Origin: VBCK01 sp035511515
Lineage (GTDB): Bacteria > Pseudomonadota > Gammaproteobacteria > Burkholderiales > Burkholderiaceae_F
Length of the DNA stretch: 13,479 nt
NCBI GenBank assembly: GCA_035511515.1
Contig: DATKFG010000097.1
Span: forward strand, 1-13,479
Direction of reading: 5' to 3'
Shown: piece after piece, positions 1 through 6,687 of the stretch
How the letters are laid out: each line of letters opens with the position of its first letter
Position numbering within the stretch: the first letter of the stretch is position 1
Notes under the pieces: generated by a model
Databases searched by the model: none
Told to the model about the DNA's origin: nothing
What the model saw: the letters and a program-made list of their open reading frames with translations, nothing else
Program-made: the position numbers and the translations under genes

Positions 1-1169
1 AGGCACTGGCCGCCGAATCCACGCGCGGAGCCGATACCGGGATGGTGGAGACGCTGGAGCGCGTGCTGGGCAAGGACGCCGCCTCGACCGGCCTGACTGC
101 GCCGGACAGCGGACCGGGGCGCGGCGAAGAGGTGCGCGACGCCCAGGGTCGGCTCGTGTACCACCTGATGCGCGTCTACTACGCAACCGACCGCAAGGAG
201 GCGGCCGCCGCGCCGCCGGACGAGCATTTCGGCGGTGATCGCGGAGCGCTCGCTTACGGAGTGGTCAACGTGACCATCCCCAAGGTGCACCAGCGCGGCG
301 CCCTGGAGGCGCCGTCGATCCTGCGCCTGGAATTCAGCGCCGATCCGGGCAAGCACGTCGTCCTGCAGTCGGTGAGCGCGCTCGATGCCGACGCCTGGCG
401 CGCGCAGATCGCCAAGCGCGCGATCGGACTGGACAACCCTGGAATCCTGGTCTTCATCCACGGCTACAACTCCAGCTTCGCCGACGCCGCGCGCCGCGCC
501 GCGCAGTTGTCCTACGACCTGAATTTTGCGGGCGCGCCCGTGCTGTTCTCCTGGCCTTCACGTGCCGAACTGATCGGTTACACCGTCGACGAGCAGAACG
601 CCGAATGGTCGGTCAGCGACATGAAAGCGGTGCTGGCGTCGCTCGCGACGGTCGCCCCCGGCGCTCCGATCTACGTGATCGCGCACAGCATGGGCAACCG
701 CGTGCTGACGCGCGGTTTCAAGGCCTTGTTCGACGAGGACCGCTCGACGCGGCGCGCGTTCAGCCAGGTCGTGCTGGCTGCGCCCGACCTGGACGCGGAC
801 GTTTTTCGGCGCGACATCGCCCCGTCGATACTCGGCCGCCCGGGCGGGCCGCGCGTCACGCTGTACGCTTCGAGCAACGACAAGGCGCTGATGGCCTCGC
901 GCGACCTGCACGGCGGCTACCGGCGCCTGGGCGAAAGCGGCAAGGACCTGGTCGTGATGCCCGATCTGGACACGGTCGATGCATCGGACGTGCGCACCGA
1001 ATTTCTCGGGCATTCGTACTTCGGCGACAGCGGCACCGTGCTGTCGGACCTGGTCTACCTGATCCACGAACGGCTCAGGCCGCAGGAACGCGAGCGCTTT
1101 TCGCTCGATCCGGTCAAGAACCTGGCGATCGTCTATTGGCGCTTCAAGCCGCATCCAGCCAGCCAGTAG
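1..1169 (+). CDS. DUF900-type alpha/beta hydrolase (5' end probably outside window)
   Basis: Serine hydrolase of the DUF900 (esterase/lipase-like) alpha/beta-hydrolase family; the substrate is unknown. Residues are numbered from the ATG at 42. The oxyanion-region strand VFIHGYNSSF lies at 137-146. The nucleophile elbow AHSMGN puts the catalytic Ser at 216. The acid is probably in AAPDLDADVF (Asp249 or Asp251), and the likely catalytic His is 324 in FLGHSYFG. The frame stays open from base 3 to the left edge, the ATG at 42 has only a distant GGAG (27-30), and no signal peptide is visible. The true start is therefore probably upstream, though ATG 42 cannot be excluded. It ends with TAG 14 bases before the GTG of the CHAT gene, which points to one transcript. 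Family assignment is firm; biological role is unknown. Confidence 0.88.
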   Translation, partial: ALAAESTRGADTGMVETLERVLGKDAASTGLTAPDSGPGRGEEVRDAQGRLVYHLMRVYYATDRKEAAAAPPDEHFGGDRGALAYGVVNVTIPKVHQRGALEAPSILRLEFSADPGKHVVLQSVSALDADAWRAQIAKRAIGLDNPGILVFIHGYNSSFADAARRAAQLSYDLNFAGAPVLFSWPSRAELIGYTVDEQNAEWSVSDMKAVLASLATVAPGAPIYVIAHSMGNRVLTRGFKALFDEDRSTRRAFSQVVLAAPDLDADVFRRDIAPSILGRPGGPRVTLYASSNDKALMASRDLHGGYRRLGESGKDLVVMPDLDTVDASDVRTEFLGHSYFGDSGTVLSDLVYLIHERLRPQERERFSLDPVKNLAIVYWRFKPHPASQ

Positions 1170-1173
1170 CGGC

Positions 1174-1177
1174 AGGG
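1174..1177 (+). promoter_or_regulatory. Shine-Dalgarno AGGG deciding a GTG start
   Basis: AGGG sits 6 bases before the GTG at 1184. That GTG is the only start near the end of the hydrolase gene that opens directly into a classical signal peptide. The frame is open further upstream, back to an ATG at 605, but that part lies inside the hydrolase gene and encodes Arg/Pro/Gly-rich shadow sequence. Confidence 0.6.
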
Positions 1178-1183
1178 CCGGCG

Positions 1184-4000
1184 GTGAAGCCGCGGGCCAC
1201 GGCCGCGCTCACCTGGTTCGCGGCCGTGCTGCTGCTCGCGGCCGGGGGGAACGCCGGCGCGGCGGCTCCGGCTGCCCCCATCCAGCTGGCCGAGTCGGGT
1301 CCGCTCAGCGACTTGAACCGGATCCGGCTCAAACATGCGCTCACCGAGGCGCAGTCGCACAGTGGCGCGGACAGCCTGGCGGCGGCCAAGGCGGAGATGG
1401 ACCTGGCAGAGGACTACTACGCGCATCGCGAGTTCAATGCCGCGCTGCCGCTGATGCGGCACGCGGTGGCCACCGGCGAGCGCCTGTTGCCGCCGGACGA
1501 CCTGCGCCTGGCCACCGCAACCTATTACCTGGCCTCCACCTACTACCAGTTCGACGATCTGGAGCGCGCGCTGCCGCTGGCCCAGCGTGCGGTCGCAGTC
1601 GGGCACAAGCGGCTCGCCGTCGACGACCTGCGCCTGGTCCAGGCCAACGCCCTGCTGGCCTCGATCTATCGCGACTCCGGCGAATTCGAGCAGGCGCTGG
1701 CCCTCGATCAGCAGGACCTGGCTTCGGTCGAAAGGACCAAGGGCGCCGACAGCCTGGAATACGCCCTGGCACTGAACGAGACCGCGGTCGACTTCCAGTC
1801 GATGGGGCGCTACGTGCAGGCGCGCGACGCGATCCGGCAGGCGCTGGCCATCGGCGAGAAAAAGCTCGGCGCCGACAGCGATCGGCTCGCCGTGGGCCTG
1901 AACAATCTGGCCGCCATCGACGCCTCCCTGGGACAGTACGACCTGGCGCTGCCGTTGACCGATCGCGCCATCGCGGCCTACGAGAGAAAAGGCCCGGCGA
2001 AGGACGAGCTGATCGTCATCATGTTGATGCTGCGCGCGCGCATCCTGTGCGGCCTGGGCCGCTGCACTGAAGCGCTGGCGCCCGCGCTGCGCAGCGTCGC
2101 CATCTACGAAAAGCTGGACAACAAGAGCGGGCGCGGCTACCGCTGCCTGATCGTGCTCGCGTACGTCTACCGCGAGCTGGGCCGCTACGCCGACGCGCGC
2201 CCGGTGCTGGAACGCGCGCTGGCGGTGCGCCAGTCGATCCACGGGTCGCACAATCCGGACCTGGCCTTCGTGCAGACGCTGCTGGCGCAGATACGCCTGA
2301 GGTTGAACGAGCGCGACGCCGCGCTCGATCTGCTGCAGCAGGCGCTTGCGGTGGCGGTGCGCGGCGGCAATCCGGAATTCCTGTGGCGCGTCCAGGATGG
2401 CCTGCGCGAGGCTCTGGTCGCCGACGGCCAGCGCGACGCGGCCATCTATTGGGGCAAGGCCGCCGTCAACACGGTCCAGTCGATGCGGGCGTCGCTGCGC
2501 GGCATCGAGGACCAGGCGCAGCAGGCTTTCGTGCAGGACAAGCGCGGTGCTTACAAGGACCTGGCCGCACTGCTGATCGACGCCGGTCGCCTGGCGGAGG
2601 CCGAGCAGATGCTGGCGCTGCTCAAGGACCAGGAGCTGTCGCAGCTGATCCGGCGCGGCGACGCGGCACGCCCCACGGCCGACCTGGTTGGCGGCGAGCG
2701 GGCGGCCGACGACGACTACCGCAAACTGACCGCCGATGCCGTGGCGCACGCCCATGAGCTGGACGCTCTGGAGCGCCGCGCCGGGTACGAAGAACTGACC
2801 GCGCAGGACCAGGCGCGGCTGCGCGACCTGCAGGAGCAAGCCACCGAGTGGCGCGACCGCTTCAACAAATGGATCGCCGGGCTGAACGCACGCCTTTCGG
2901 CCGGGGCGGTCGCCAACGCGCCCGCGCCCCGGCAGATCGCCGGCGAATCGCGTTCGCTGTCTACGCTGGTGCGCTCCGACCCGGACGCCGTCGGCCTTTA
3001 CTACGTGGTCAACGAGGACGACCTGTCGATCATCATTGCCACGGCGCGCGGCACCTTCGGGCAACGGATCCATGTCGGCGCCGCCGAACTGAACCGTCGC
3101 ATCGCCGAGCTGCGCCAGGCGCTGACCGACCCACGCCAGGATCCGCGGCCCGCGGCGCTCGCCATGTATCGGATGCTGCTCGAGCCGGTGGCGCAGGAAC
3201 TGGACAGGGCCCAGGCGCACACGCTGGTGTTGTCGCTGACGGACAACCTGCGCTACATCCCGTTTGCGGCGTTGTACGACGGGCAGCATTACCTGGTCGA
3301 GCGCTATTCGGTCGCCCAGATCCTGGCTGGGGCGAAGTCCAATGCCGGCGCGTCGCACGATCCGTGGCGCGTCTCCGCCTTCGGCATGACCCAGGCGGCG
3401 CCGCCGCTGGCGGCGCTCAAGGGCGTGCGCGACGAGCTCGAATCGATCGTCCACGTGGCGGGCGGCACCAAGGGGGTGCTGCCCGGGACGATCAGCCTGG
3501 ACCGCGACTTCGATCGGCCACACCTGGAAGCAGCGCTGCGCGGTCAACGCCGCGTCGTTCACATCGGCAGCCACTTCGTGCTCAGCACCACCGGAGGCGA
3601 AGACAGTTCCTACCTGCTGCTGGGTGACGGCAGCCACCTGAGCCTGGATCAAATCGCGACGCTGGACTTCTCCGGGGTCGAGCAGTTGACGCTGTCGGCC
3701 TGCAACACGGCCAACGGGGGCGGCAAGGACGAGAACGGCATCGAGGTCGAGGGCATGGCCTCGGTGGTCGCGACCCAGGGCGCGGCGAGCGTGCTGGCTG
3801 CCCTGTGGCCGGTCAGCGATCAGAGCACGGCCTCGCTGATGCGCGCCTTCTACCAGGGCCGCTCGGAAGGCGGGGGACGGACTCGGGCCCAGGCGCTGCG
3901 ACAGGCCCAGCTGGAGCTGCTGCACGGCGATGGCACCGCCGCACCGTACGCGCATCCATTTTTCTGGGCCCCTTTCGTTATCATGGGAAACTGGCTTTGA
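1184..4000 (+). CDS. Exported TPR-CHAT domain protein (caspase-like peptidase)
   Basis: 938 residues from a GTG start. Residues 1-27 form a Sec signal peptide: basic KPR, a hydrophobic LTWFAAVLLLAA core and an AGAAA cleavage region. Residues ~65-440 are tetratricopeptide repeats of the 42-residue kinesin-light-chain type; successive units begin DDLRLA, DDLRLV, DSLEYA and DSDRLA. Residues ~509-572 are charged, Leu/Ala-rich and probably coiled coil. The C-terminal ~290 residues are a CHAT domain (clan CD, caspase/separase-like). His797 is in HIGSHF and Cys840 in LSACNTA, 43 residues apart, and the closing HPFFWAPFVIMGNW is typical. The dyad is intact, so peptidase activity is likely, but the substrate cannot be read from sequence. 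TPRs normally bind partners or substrate. The signal peptide implies a periplasmic or secreted location, unlike the cytoplasmic TPR-CHAT of type III-E CRISPR systems. It lies between a hydrolase gene and a Cys-rich exported protein gene. Confidence 0.92.
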   Translation: MKPRATAALTWFAAVLLLAAGGNAGAAAPAAPIQLAESGPLSDLNRIRLKHALTEAQSHSGADSLAAAKAEMDLAEDYYAHREFNAALPLMRHAVATGERLLPPDDLRLATATYYLASTYYQFDDLERALPLAQRAVAVGHKRLAVDDLRLVQANALLASIYRDSGEFEQALALDQQDLASVERTKGADSLEYALALNETAVDFQSMGRYVQARDAIRQALAIGEKKLGADSDRLAVGLNNLAAIDASLGQYDLALPLTDRAIAAYERKGPAKDELIVIMLMLRARILCGLGRCTEALAPALRSVAIYEKLDNKSGRGYRCLIVLAYVYRELGRYADARPVLERALAVRQSIHGSHNPDLAFVQTLLAQIRLRLNERDAALDLLQQALAVAVRGGNPEFLWRVQDGLREALVADGQRDAAIYWGKAAVNTVQSMRASLRGIEDQAQQAFVQDKRGAYKDLAALLIDAGRLAEAEQMLALLKDQELSQLIRRGDAARPTADLVGGERAADDDYRKLTADAVAHAHELDALERRAGYEELTAQDQARLRDLQEQATEWRDRFNKWIAGLNARLSAGAVANAPAPRQIAGESRSLSTLVRSDPDAVGLYYVVNEDDLSIIIATARGTFGQRIHVGAAELNRRIAELRQALTDPRQDPRPAALAMYRMLLEPVAQELDRAQAHTLVLSLTDNLRYIPFAALYDGQHYLVERYSVAQILAGAKSNAGASHDPWRVSAFGMTQAAPPLAALKGVRDELESIVHVAGGTKGVLPGTISLDRDFDRPHLEAALRGQRRVVHIGSHFVLSTTGGEDSSYLLLGDGSHLSLDQIATLDFSGVEQLTLSACNTANGGGKDENGIEVEGMASVVATQGAASVLAALWPVSDQSTASLMRAFYQGRSEGGGRTRAQALRQAQLELLHGDGTAAPYAHPFFWAPFVIMGNWL

Positions 4001-4011
4001 CTTCCCTTCAC

Positions 4012-4023
4012 CCTTGATCAAGG
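4012..4023. promoter_or_regulatory. 12-bp perfect palindrome overlapping a Shine-Dalgarno
   Basis: CCTTGATCAAGG is a perfect palindrome in the 30-base gap between the CHAT gene and the next gene. Its right arm supplies the AAGG (4020-4023) that serves as ribosome binding site, 7 bases before the ATG at 4031. It could be a protein-binding site or a weak RNA hairpin (4-bp stem, GATC loop) limiting translation of the third gene. Chance occurrence is quite possible. Confidence 0.3.
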
Positions 4024-4030
4024 CGAATCA

Positions 4031-5413
4031 ATGAGGCGGTACTTGCTCTTGTTCATCCTCTGCATCGGCGTTGCCGGACAAGCCGCCGCTCAGGGACCTT
4101 CCCAAGAAGCAGTGGATGCGGCGCGGGCAGCGTGCGAGACGGACATACAAAGTCTATGTGCCGGCGTGCCGTCGGGCGGCGGAAAAATCTTCGCTTGCCT
4201 CAAGCAGCACAAGGACCAGGTGTCCGAAGGTTGCAAGCAGGCGGTCGTCAAGGCAATGACGCCGGCCAACGCGAGCTCGACCGGGGCCGCCCCGACCAGC
4301 GCTGCCCCGACCAGCGCCGCCGCACCCGCGTCCTCGCTGAAGGATGGCGGGTACTTCCGGATGAAGCAGGTTCAGGTCATCGACCAGCAGGCCTTCGCCA
4401 GCCAGGTGCCGGCCGTGTACATGATGGTTCCGACCGATTGGAAATTCGACGGCAAGGTGGCGGCCGGCACGGGAGCGGGCGGCTGTTTCGCCGACCTTGC
4501 GCAAGTGTCCTTCCACGGCCAGAGTGCCGATGGCAGCGTCCAGCTCGAAGGCATACCCGGGTTCTCGTGGCAATACGCGGACAACCCCGCAACGCAGCGC
4601 GAACTGATCCAGGATAACCAGTCGATGGCCAAGTTCGGCAAGAAGCCGTGTCCCGTCGCGCCGCCGGCGTCGGCCGCCGATTTCCTGCGCAAGTTGGTGC
4701 TGGCCAAGTACCGGCCGGGCAAAACCGTCGCGTCGGTCGATCCGCTGCCGGAATTCGAAAAGCTGATCCGTGCGCGCATGGGTCTGTCCACGGAGCCCGG
4801 ATCCTCGCCAGGCGCGGGTGGCCAGGAGCCGCGCATCGATGCCGCGCGCGCACGGCTGCAGTACGACCTCGACGGCAAACCGGTCGAGGAATGGCTGACG
4901 GCGGTCACTATCATCTACGTGCAGGGGGGGCGAGGCGCGAGCATCTACGATTGCCACGGCACGATGATGCTGGCGCTGCGCGCGCCGCAGGGCCGCCTCG
5001 ACGAACAGGACAGGCTGTTCAAGCTGATCGCGTCCACGATCCGCGTCGAGCCGAAATGGCAGGCGGCGGTGGGGCAGTTCATCGCCCAGGCCACGCAGGC
5101 CGACCAGCAGCGCAAGGCGACCAACAAGAAGATGCGGGACGCTTTTTTTATGCATGCCGCGGAAGTCACCAACGGGGTCACCGCCAACATGATGGCGGGC
5201 GCCCAGGCTTCGGCTGTCGGCCAGAGCCAGCTCATCCGGCAGGTTCAGACGTACCGTAACCCGGACACCGGCGCCACGTTCGAGCTGAGCAACCAGTACA
5301 ACCACGCCTGGTTGAACGGCAACAACGAATACATCATGAGCGACAACCCCAGCTTCAACCCGAACTCGTCGCTGAACGGCAGCTGGACCGAACTGCAGCC
5401 GGTCAAGCCCTAG
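4031..5413 (+). CDS. Secreted protein with Cys-rich GLG1/FGFR-type repeat
   Basis: 460 residues. Residues 1-21 are a signal peptide (MRRY, then LLLFILCIGVAG, cleavage after AAAQ). Residues ~27-75 hold one four-cysteine module (Cys35, 43, 56, 68; pattern C-x7-C-x12-C-x11-C with CLKQHKDQVSEGC). This matches the Cys_rich_FGFR/GLG1 repeat, first described in animal Golgi glycoprotein 1 and also found in bacterial exported proteins; two disulfides are expected. A low-complexity Ala/Pro/Thr/Ser linker (~77-100) follows. The rest (~101-460) is a domain I do not recognise, including VPTDWKFDGKV, a GGCFADL segment and a C-terminal Asn/Tyr-rich stretch (YRNPDTGATFELSNQYNHAW). It starts 30 bases after the CHAT stop with AAGG 7 bases before ATG, so it is probably the third gene of that operon. 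It contains runs of seven G (4924-4930) and seven T (5143-5149). No enzymatic function can be assigned. Confidence 0.85.
   Translation: MRRYLLLFILCIGVAGQAAAQGPSQEAVDAARAACETDIQSLCAGVPSGGGKIFACLKQHKDQVSEGCKQAVVKAMTPANASSTGAAPTSAAPTSAAAPASSLKDGGYFRMKQVQVIDQQAFASQVPAVYMMVPTDWKFDGKVAAGTGAGGCFADLAQVSFHGQSADGSVQLEGIPGFSWQYADNPATQRELIQDNQSMAKFGKKPCPVAPPASAADFLRKLVLAKYRPGKTVASVDPLPEFEKLIRARMGLSTEPGSSPGAGGQEPRIDAARARLQYDLDGKPVEEWLTAVTIIYVQGGRGASIYDCHGTMMLALRAPQGRLDEQDRLFKLIASTIRVEPKWQAAVGQFIAQATQADQQRKATNKKMRDAFFMHAAEVTNGVTANMMAGAQASAVGQSQLIRQVQTYRNPDTGATFELSNQYNHAWLNGNNEYIMSDNPSFNPNSSLNGSWTELQPVKP
4286..4315 (+). repeat. Two-copy 15-bp tandem repeat in the linker
   Basis: Two copies of a 15-base unit, GCCGCCCCGACCAGC then GCTGCCCCGACCAGC, differ at one base and encode AAPTS-AAPTS. 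They fall in the flexible linker between the Cys-rich module and the C-terminal domain. Copy number could change in frame, altering linker length without harming either domain. Confidence 0.6.
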
Positions 5414-5423
5414 GCGCACTGCT

Positions 5424-5438
5424 CCCGGCATGGCCGGG
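5424..5438 (+). terminator. Small GC hairpin after the Cys-rich protein gene
   Basis: CCCGGC-ATG-GCCGGG forms a perfect 6-bp stem with a 3-base loop 10 bases after the TAG of the preceding gene. No T-run follows, so it is at best a weak intrinsic terminator or an RNA 3'-end stabiliser. Confidence 0.3.
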
Positions 5439-5481
5439 CGGGCCTCTGCGCGCGGCAGACCTCCAGAAGCGGCGACGCTTT

Positions 5482-5522
5482 GAAGTTCCCCCTCTCCCGC
5501 GGAGCGGGAGAGGGGGAACTTC
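5482..5522. repeat. Perfect 19-bp inverted repeat, REP-like hairpin or bidirectional terminator
   Basis: The left arm 5482-5500 (GAAGTTCCCCCTCTCCCGC) pairs without mismatch to 5504-5522 around a 3-base GGA loop. It lies between two convergent genes, 69 bases past the stop of the Cys-rich protein gene and 57 bases before the stop of the minus-strand enzyme gene. The CCCTCTCCCGC core resembles hairpins that I recall recurring between genes in Xanthomonadaceae and other high-GC proteobacteria, so it is probably a dispersed repeat copy. It may also stop transcription from both sides, although neither side has a clear T-run. Confidence 0.75.
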
Positions 5523-5578
5523 CTCAGACCTCGCTGATCGGTAACACTTCTGCTGACGGCCCTCTGCCGCGCGGGCTC

Positions 5579-6508
5579 CTAGGCCAGTCGCCGAACGATC
5601 AACTCGGCCGTCATCAAGTCCAGGTGGGCCCCGCCCGCGTTCTTGAAGAACGTGATGTCGGAAGGCGACCTGCGGCCGGCGACGACCCCGCCCACGAGAT
5701 CGTACAGGTCGCCCAGCACATCGGCCGGCCGGATCGCACCGCTCGCAATGGGCTGCAGGATGTCCCCCACGCCGTCGAAAGCGGACTCGCGCCGATCGAC
5801 AAAGATCAGCGCGCGGCGCGCGGCCTCGTCGTCCGCCTCGCGGGTGCTGGGCGTATATCCGCCGACCAGGTCAAGGTGAACTCCAGGCTTCAAGTTGGCG
5901 CCCAGAACCAGAGGTTCGTGCGAGCGGGTGCAGGTACTGACGATGTCCGCCATCCGGGTCGCCTCGGCCAGATCGTCGAACACTTCGGACTCGATACCTT
6001 CTTCCGTCAAGCGAGCCGCCACTTGCAGCGCTCGCTCCTTGGTGCGGTTCCAGACGAGCACGCGCCGAAGCGAGGGCCTGGCCGCACGGTGCGCGCGCAC
6101 CAGCCGGGTCGACATGGCTCCCGCGCCGACGACCAGCAGCGTTGCGGGATCAGGCGGCGCGAGTATCTTCGCGCCCAGTGCGGAGTCCGCAGCGGTACGC
6201 CAGTACGTGATCTCGGTGCCGTCGATGACGGCCAGGGGTTGTCCGTTGGTACCGTCGAACAGGACGCAGACGGCTTGCACCGCCGGCAGGCTGCCTGTGC
6301 CGACATTGCCGGGAAAGCTGGTGATCAACTTGCTGGCCAGGTACCTGCCGCGATCGACGGCATGGCGTACAAAGTACTGGGCCTTCTCGCTGCCGAGGGC
6401 AGCGTCCTGAACTTCGATTCTCGGCCGACGATGTGCGGCCTCCAAGGCGTCGATCAGCATCGGAAAGCTCAGCAGGCTTCGGATTTCGTCGGCGGGCACG
6501 AATCGCAT
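5579..6508 (-). CDS. Ornithine cyclodeaminase / mu-crystallin family protein
   Basis: 309 residues, close to the usual ~310-330 for the family. These NAD(P)-dependent enzymes carry out ornithine or lysine cyclodeamination, alanine dehydrogenation, or reduction of cyclic imines such as pyrroline-2-carboxylate. The substrate-binding Lys is probably Lys60 in ASKLITSFPGN, and Arg104 in YWRTAADSALG fits the carboxylate-binding Arg. The Rossmann glycine motif VVGAGAMS lies at 126-133. The candidate catalytic acid is Asp226 in GGYTPSTREADDE. The end (GDLYDLVGGVVAGR, then FFKNAGGAHLDL) is typical. All key motifs are present, so it looks functional. No signal peptide is seen, so it is cytoplasmic. It stands alone on the minus strand, convergent with the Cys-rich gene and divergent from the efflux operon. 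No amino-acid pathway genes lie nearby to fix the substrate, so no symbol is given. Confidence 0.92.
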   Translation of the reverse strand: MRFVPADEIRSLLSFPMLIDALEAAHRRPRIEVQDAALGSEKAQYFVRHAVDRGRYLASKLITSFPGNVGTGSLPAVQAVCVLFDGTNGQPLAVIDGTEITYWRTAADSALGAKILAPPDPATLLVVGAGAMSTRLVRAHRAARPSLRRVLVWNRTKERALQVAARLTEEGIESEVFDDLAEATRMADIVSTCTRSHEPLVLGANLKPGVHLDLVGGYTPSTREADDEAARRALIFVDRRESAFDGVGDILQPIASGAIRPADVLGDLYDLVGGVVAGRRSPSDITFFKNAGGAHLDLMTAELIVRRLA

Positions 6509-6514
6509 TCGTCG

Positions 6515-6519
6515 CTCCT
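6515..6519 (-). promoter_or_regulatory. Strong Shine-Dalgarno AGGAG for the cyclodeaminase-family gene
   Basis: On the minus strand AGGAG lies 6 bases before the ATG at 6508. This fixes that start, and the N-terminus MRFVPADEI fits the family. Confidence 0.7.
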
Positions 6520-6526
6520 ACGGACG

Positions 6527-6556
6527 AATTTACGGCGGATCGGCGCCCGCTGTAAA
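6527..6556 (-). promoter_or_regulatory. Candidate sigma-70 promoter for the cyclodeaminase-family gene
   Basis: Read on the minus strand, TTTACA (6556-6551, 5 of 6 to the -35 consensus) and TAAATT (6532-6527, 4 of 6 to the -10) are 18 bases apart. Transcription would start near 6520, giving a leader of about 12 bases that just includes the AGGAG. This is a visual match only. Confidence 0.4.
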
Positions 6557-6654
6557 CCGGATGTTCCGTTCCACAACAACGAGCAGGTGAAGCGTCCCGC
6601 CGCGCTCACGAGGTGCGCGGATCCGGCGCGGTCCGTTCGGGTACGATCGATCTT

Positions 6655-6666
6655 CTGCCTCGGCAG
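6655..6666. promoter_or_regulatory. Small inverted repeat upstream of the efflux operon
   Basis: CTGCC-TC-GGCAG lies 21 bases before the ATG of the outer-membrane factor gene. A TACGAT at 6642-6647 could be its -10 box, but no good -35 is seen. The site could be a repressor operator or simply chance in GC-rich DNA. No regulator gene adjoins the operon. Confidence 0.25.
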
Positions 6667-6687
6667 GTCGCGAACACACTGCACGTC

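Noticed and set aside
605..1183. Upstream extension of the CHAT reading frame to an ATG at 605
   Set aside because: It lies wholly inside the hydrolase gene in another frame, gives Arg/Pro-rich sequence, and would bury the signal peptide that follows GTG 1184.
1184..4000. Membership in a type III-E CRISPR (Craspase) or gasdermin defence system
   Set aside because: There are no CRISPR repeats, no Cas7-11-like gene and no gasdermin-like gene in the window, and the signal peptide argues against a cytoplasmic partner.
1133..4021. 962-codon open frame on the minus strand opposite the CHAT gene
   Set aside because: The translation is rich in Arg/Gln/Gly/Val with no recognisable motif. It mirrors the whole CHAT gene, whose plus-strand protein has a signal peptide, TPRs and an intact active site. 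Long antisense frames are expected in GC-rich genes.
4154..5431. 425-codon minus-strand frame opposite the Cys-rich protein gene
   Set aside because: It has no motifs and an Arg/Val/Leu/Gly-heavy composition. The plus strand encodes a coherent exported protein with paired cysteines.
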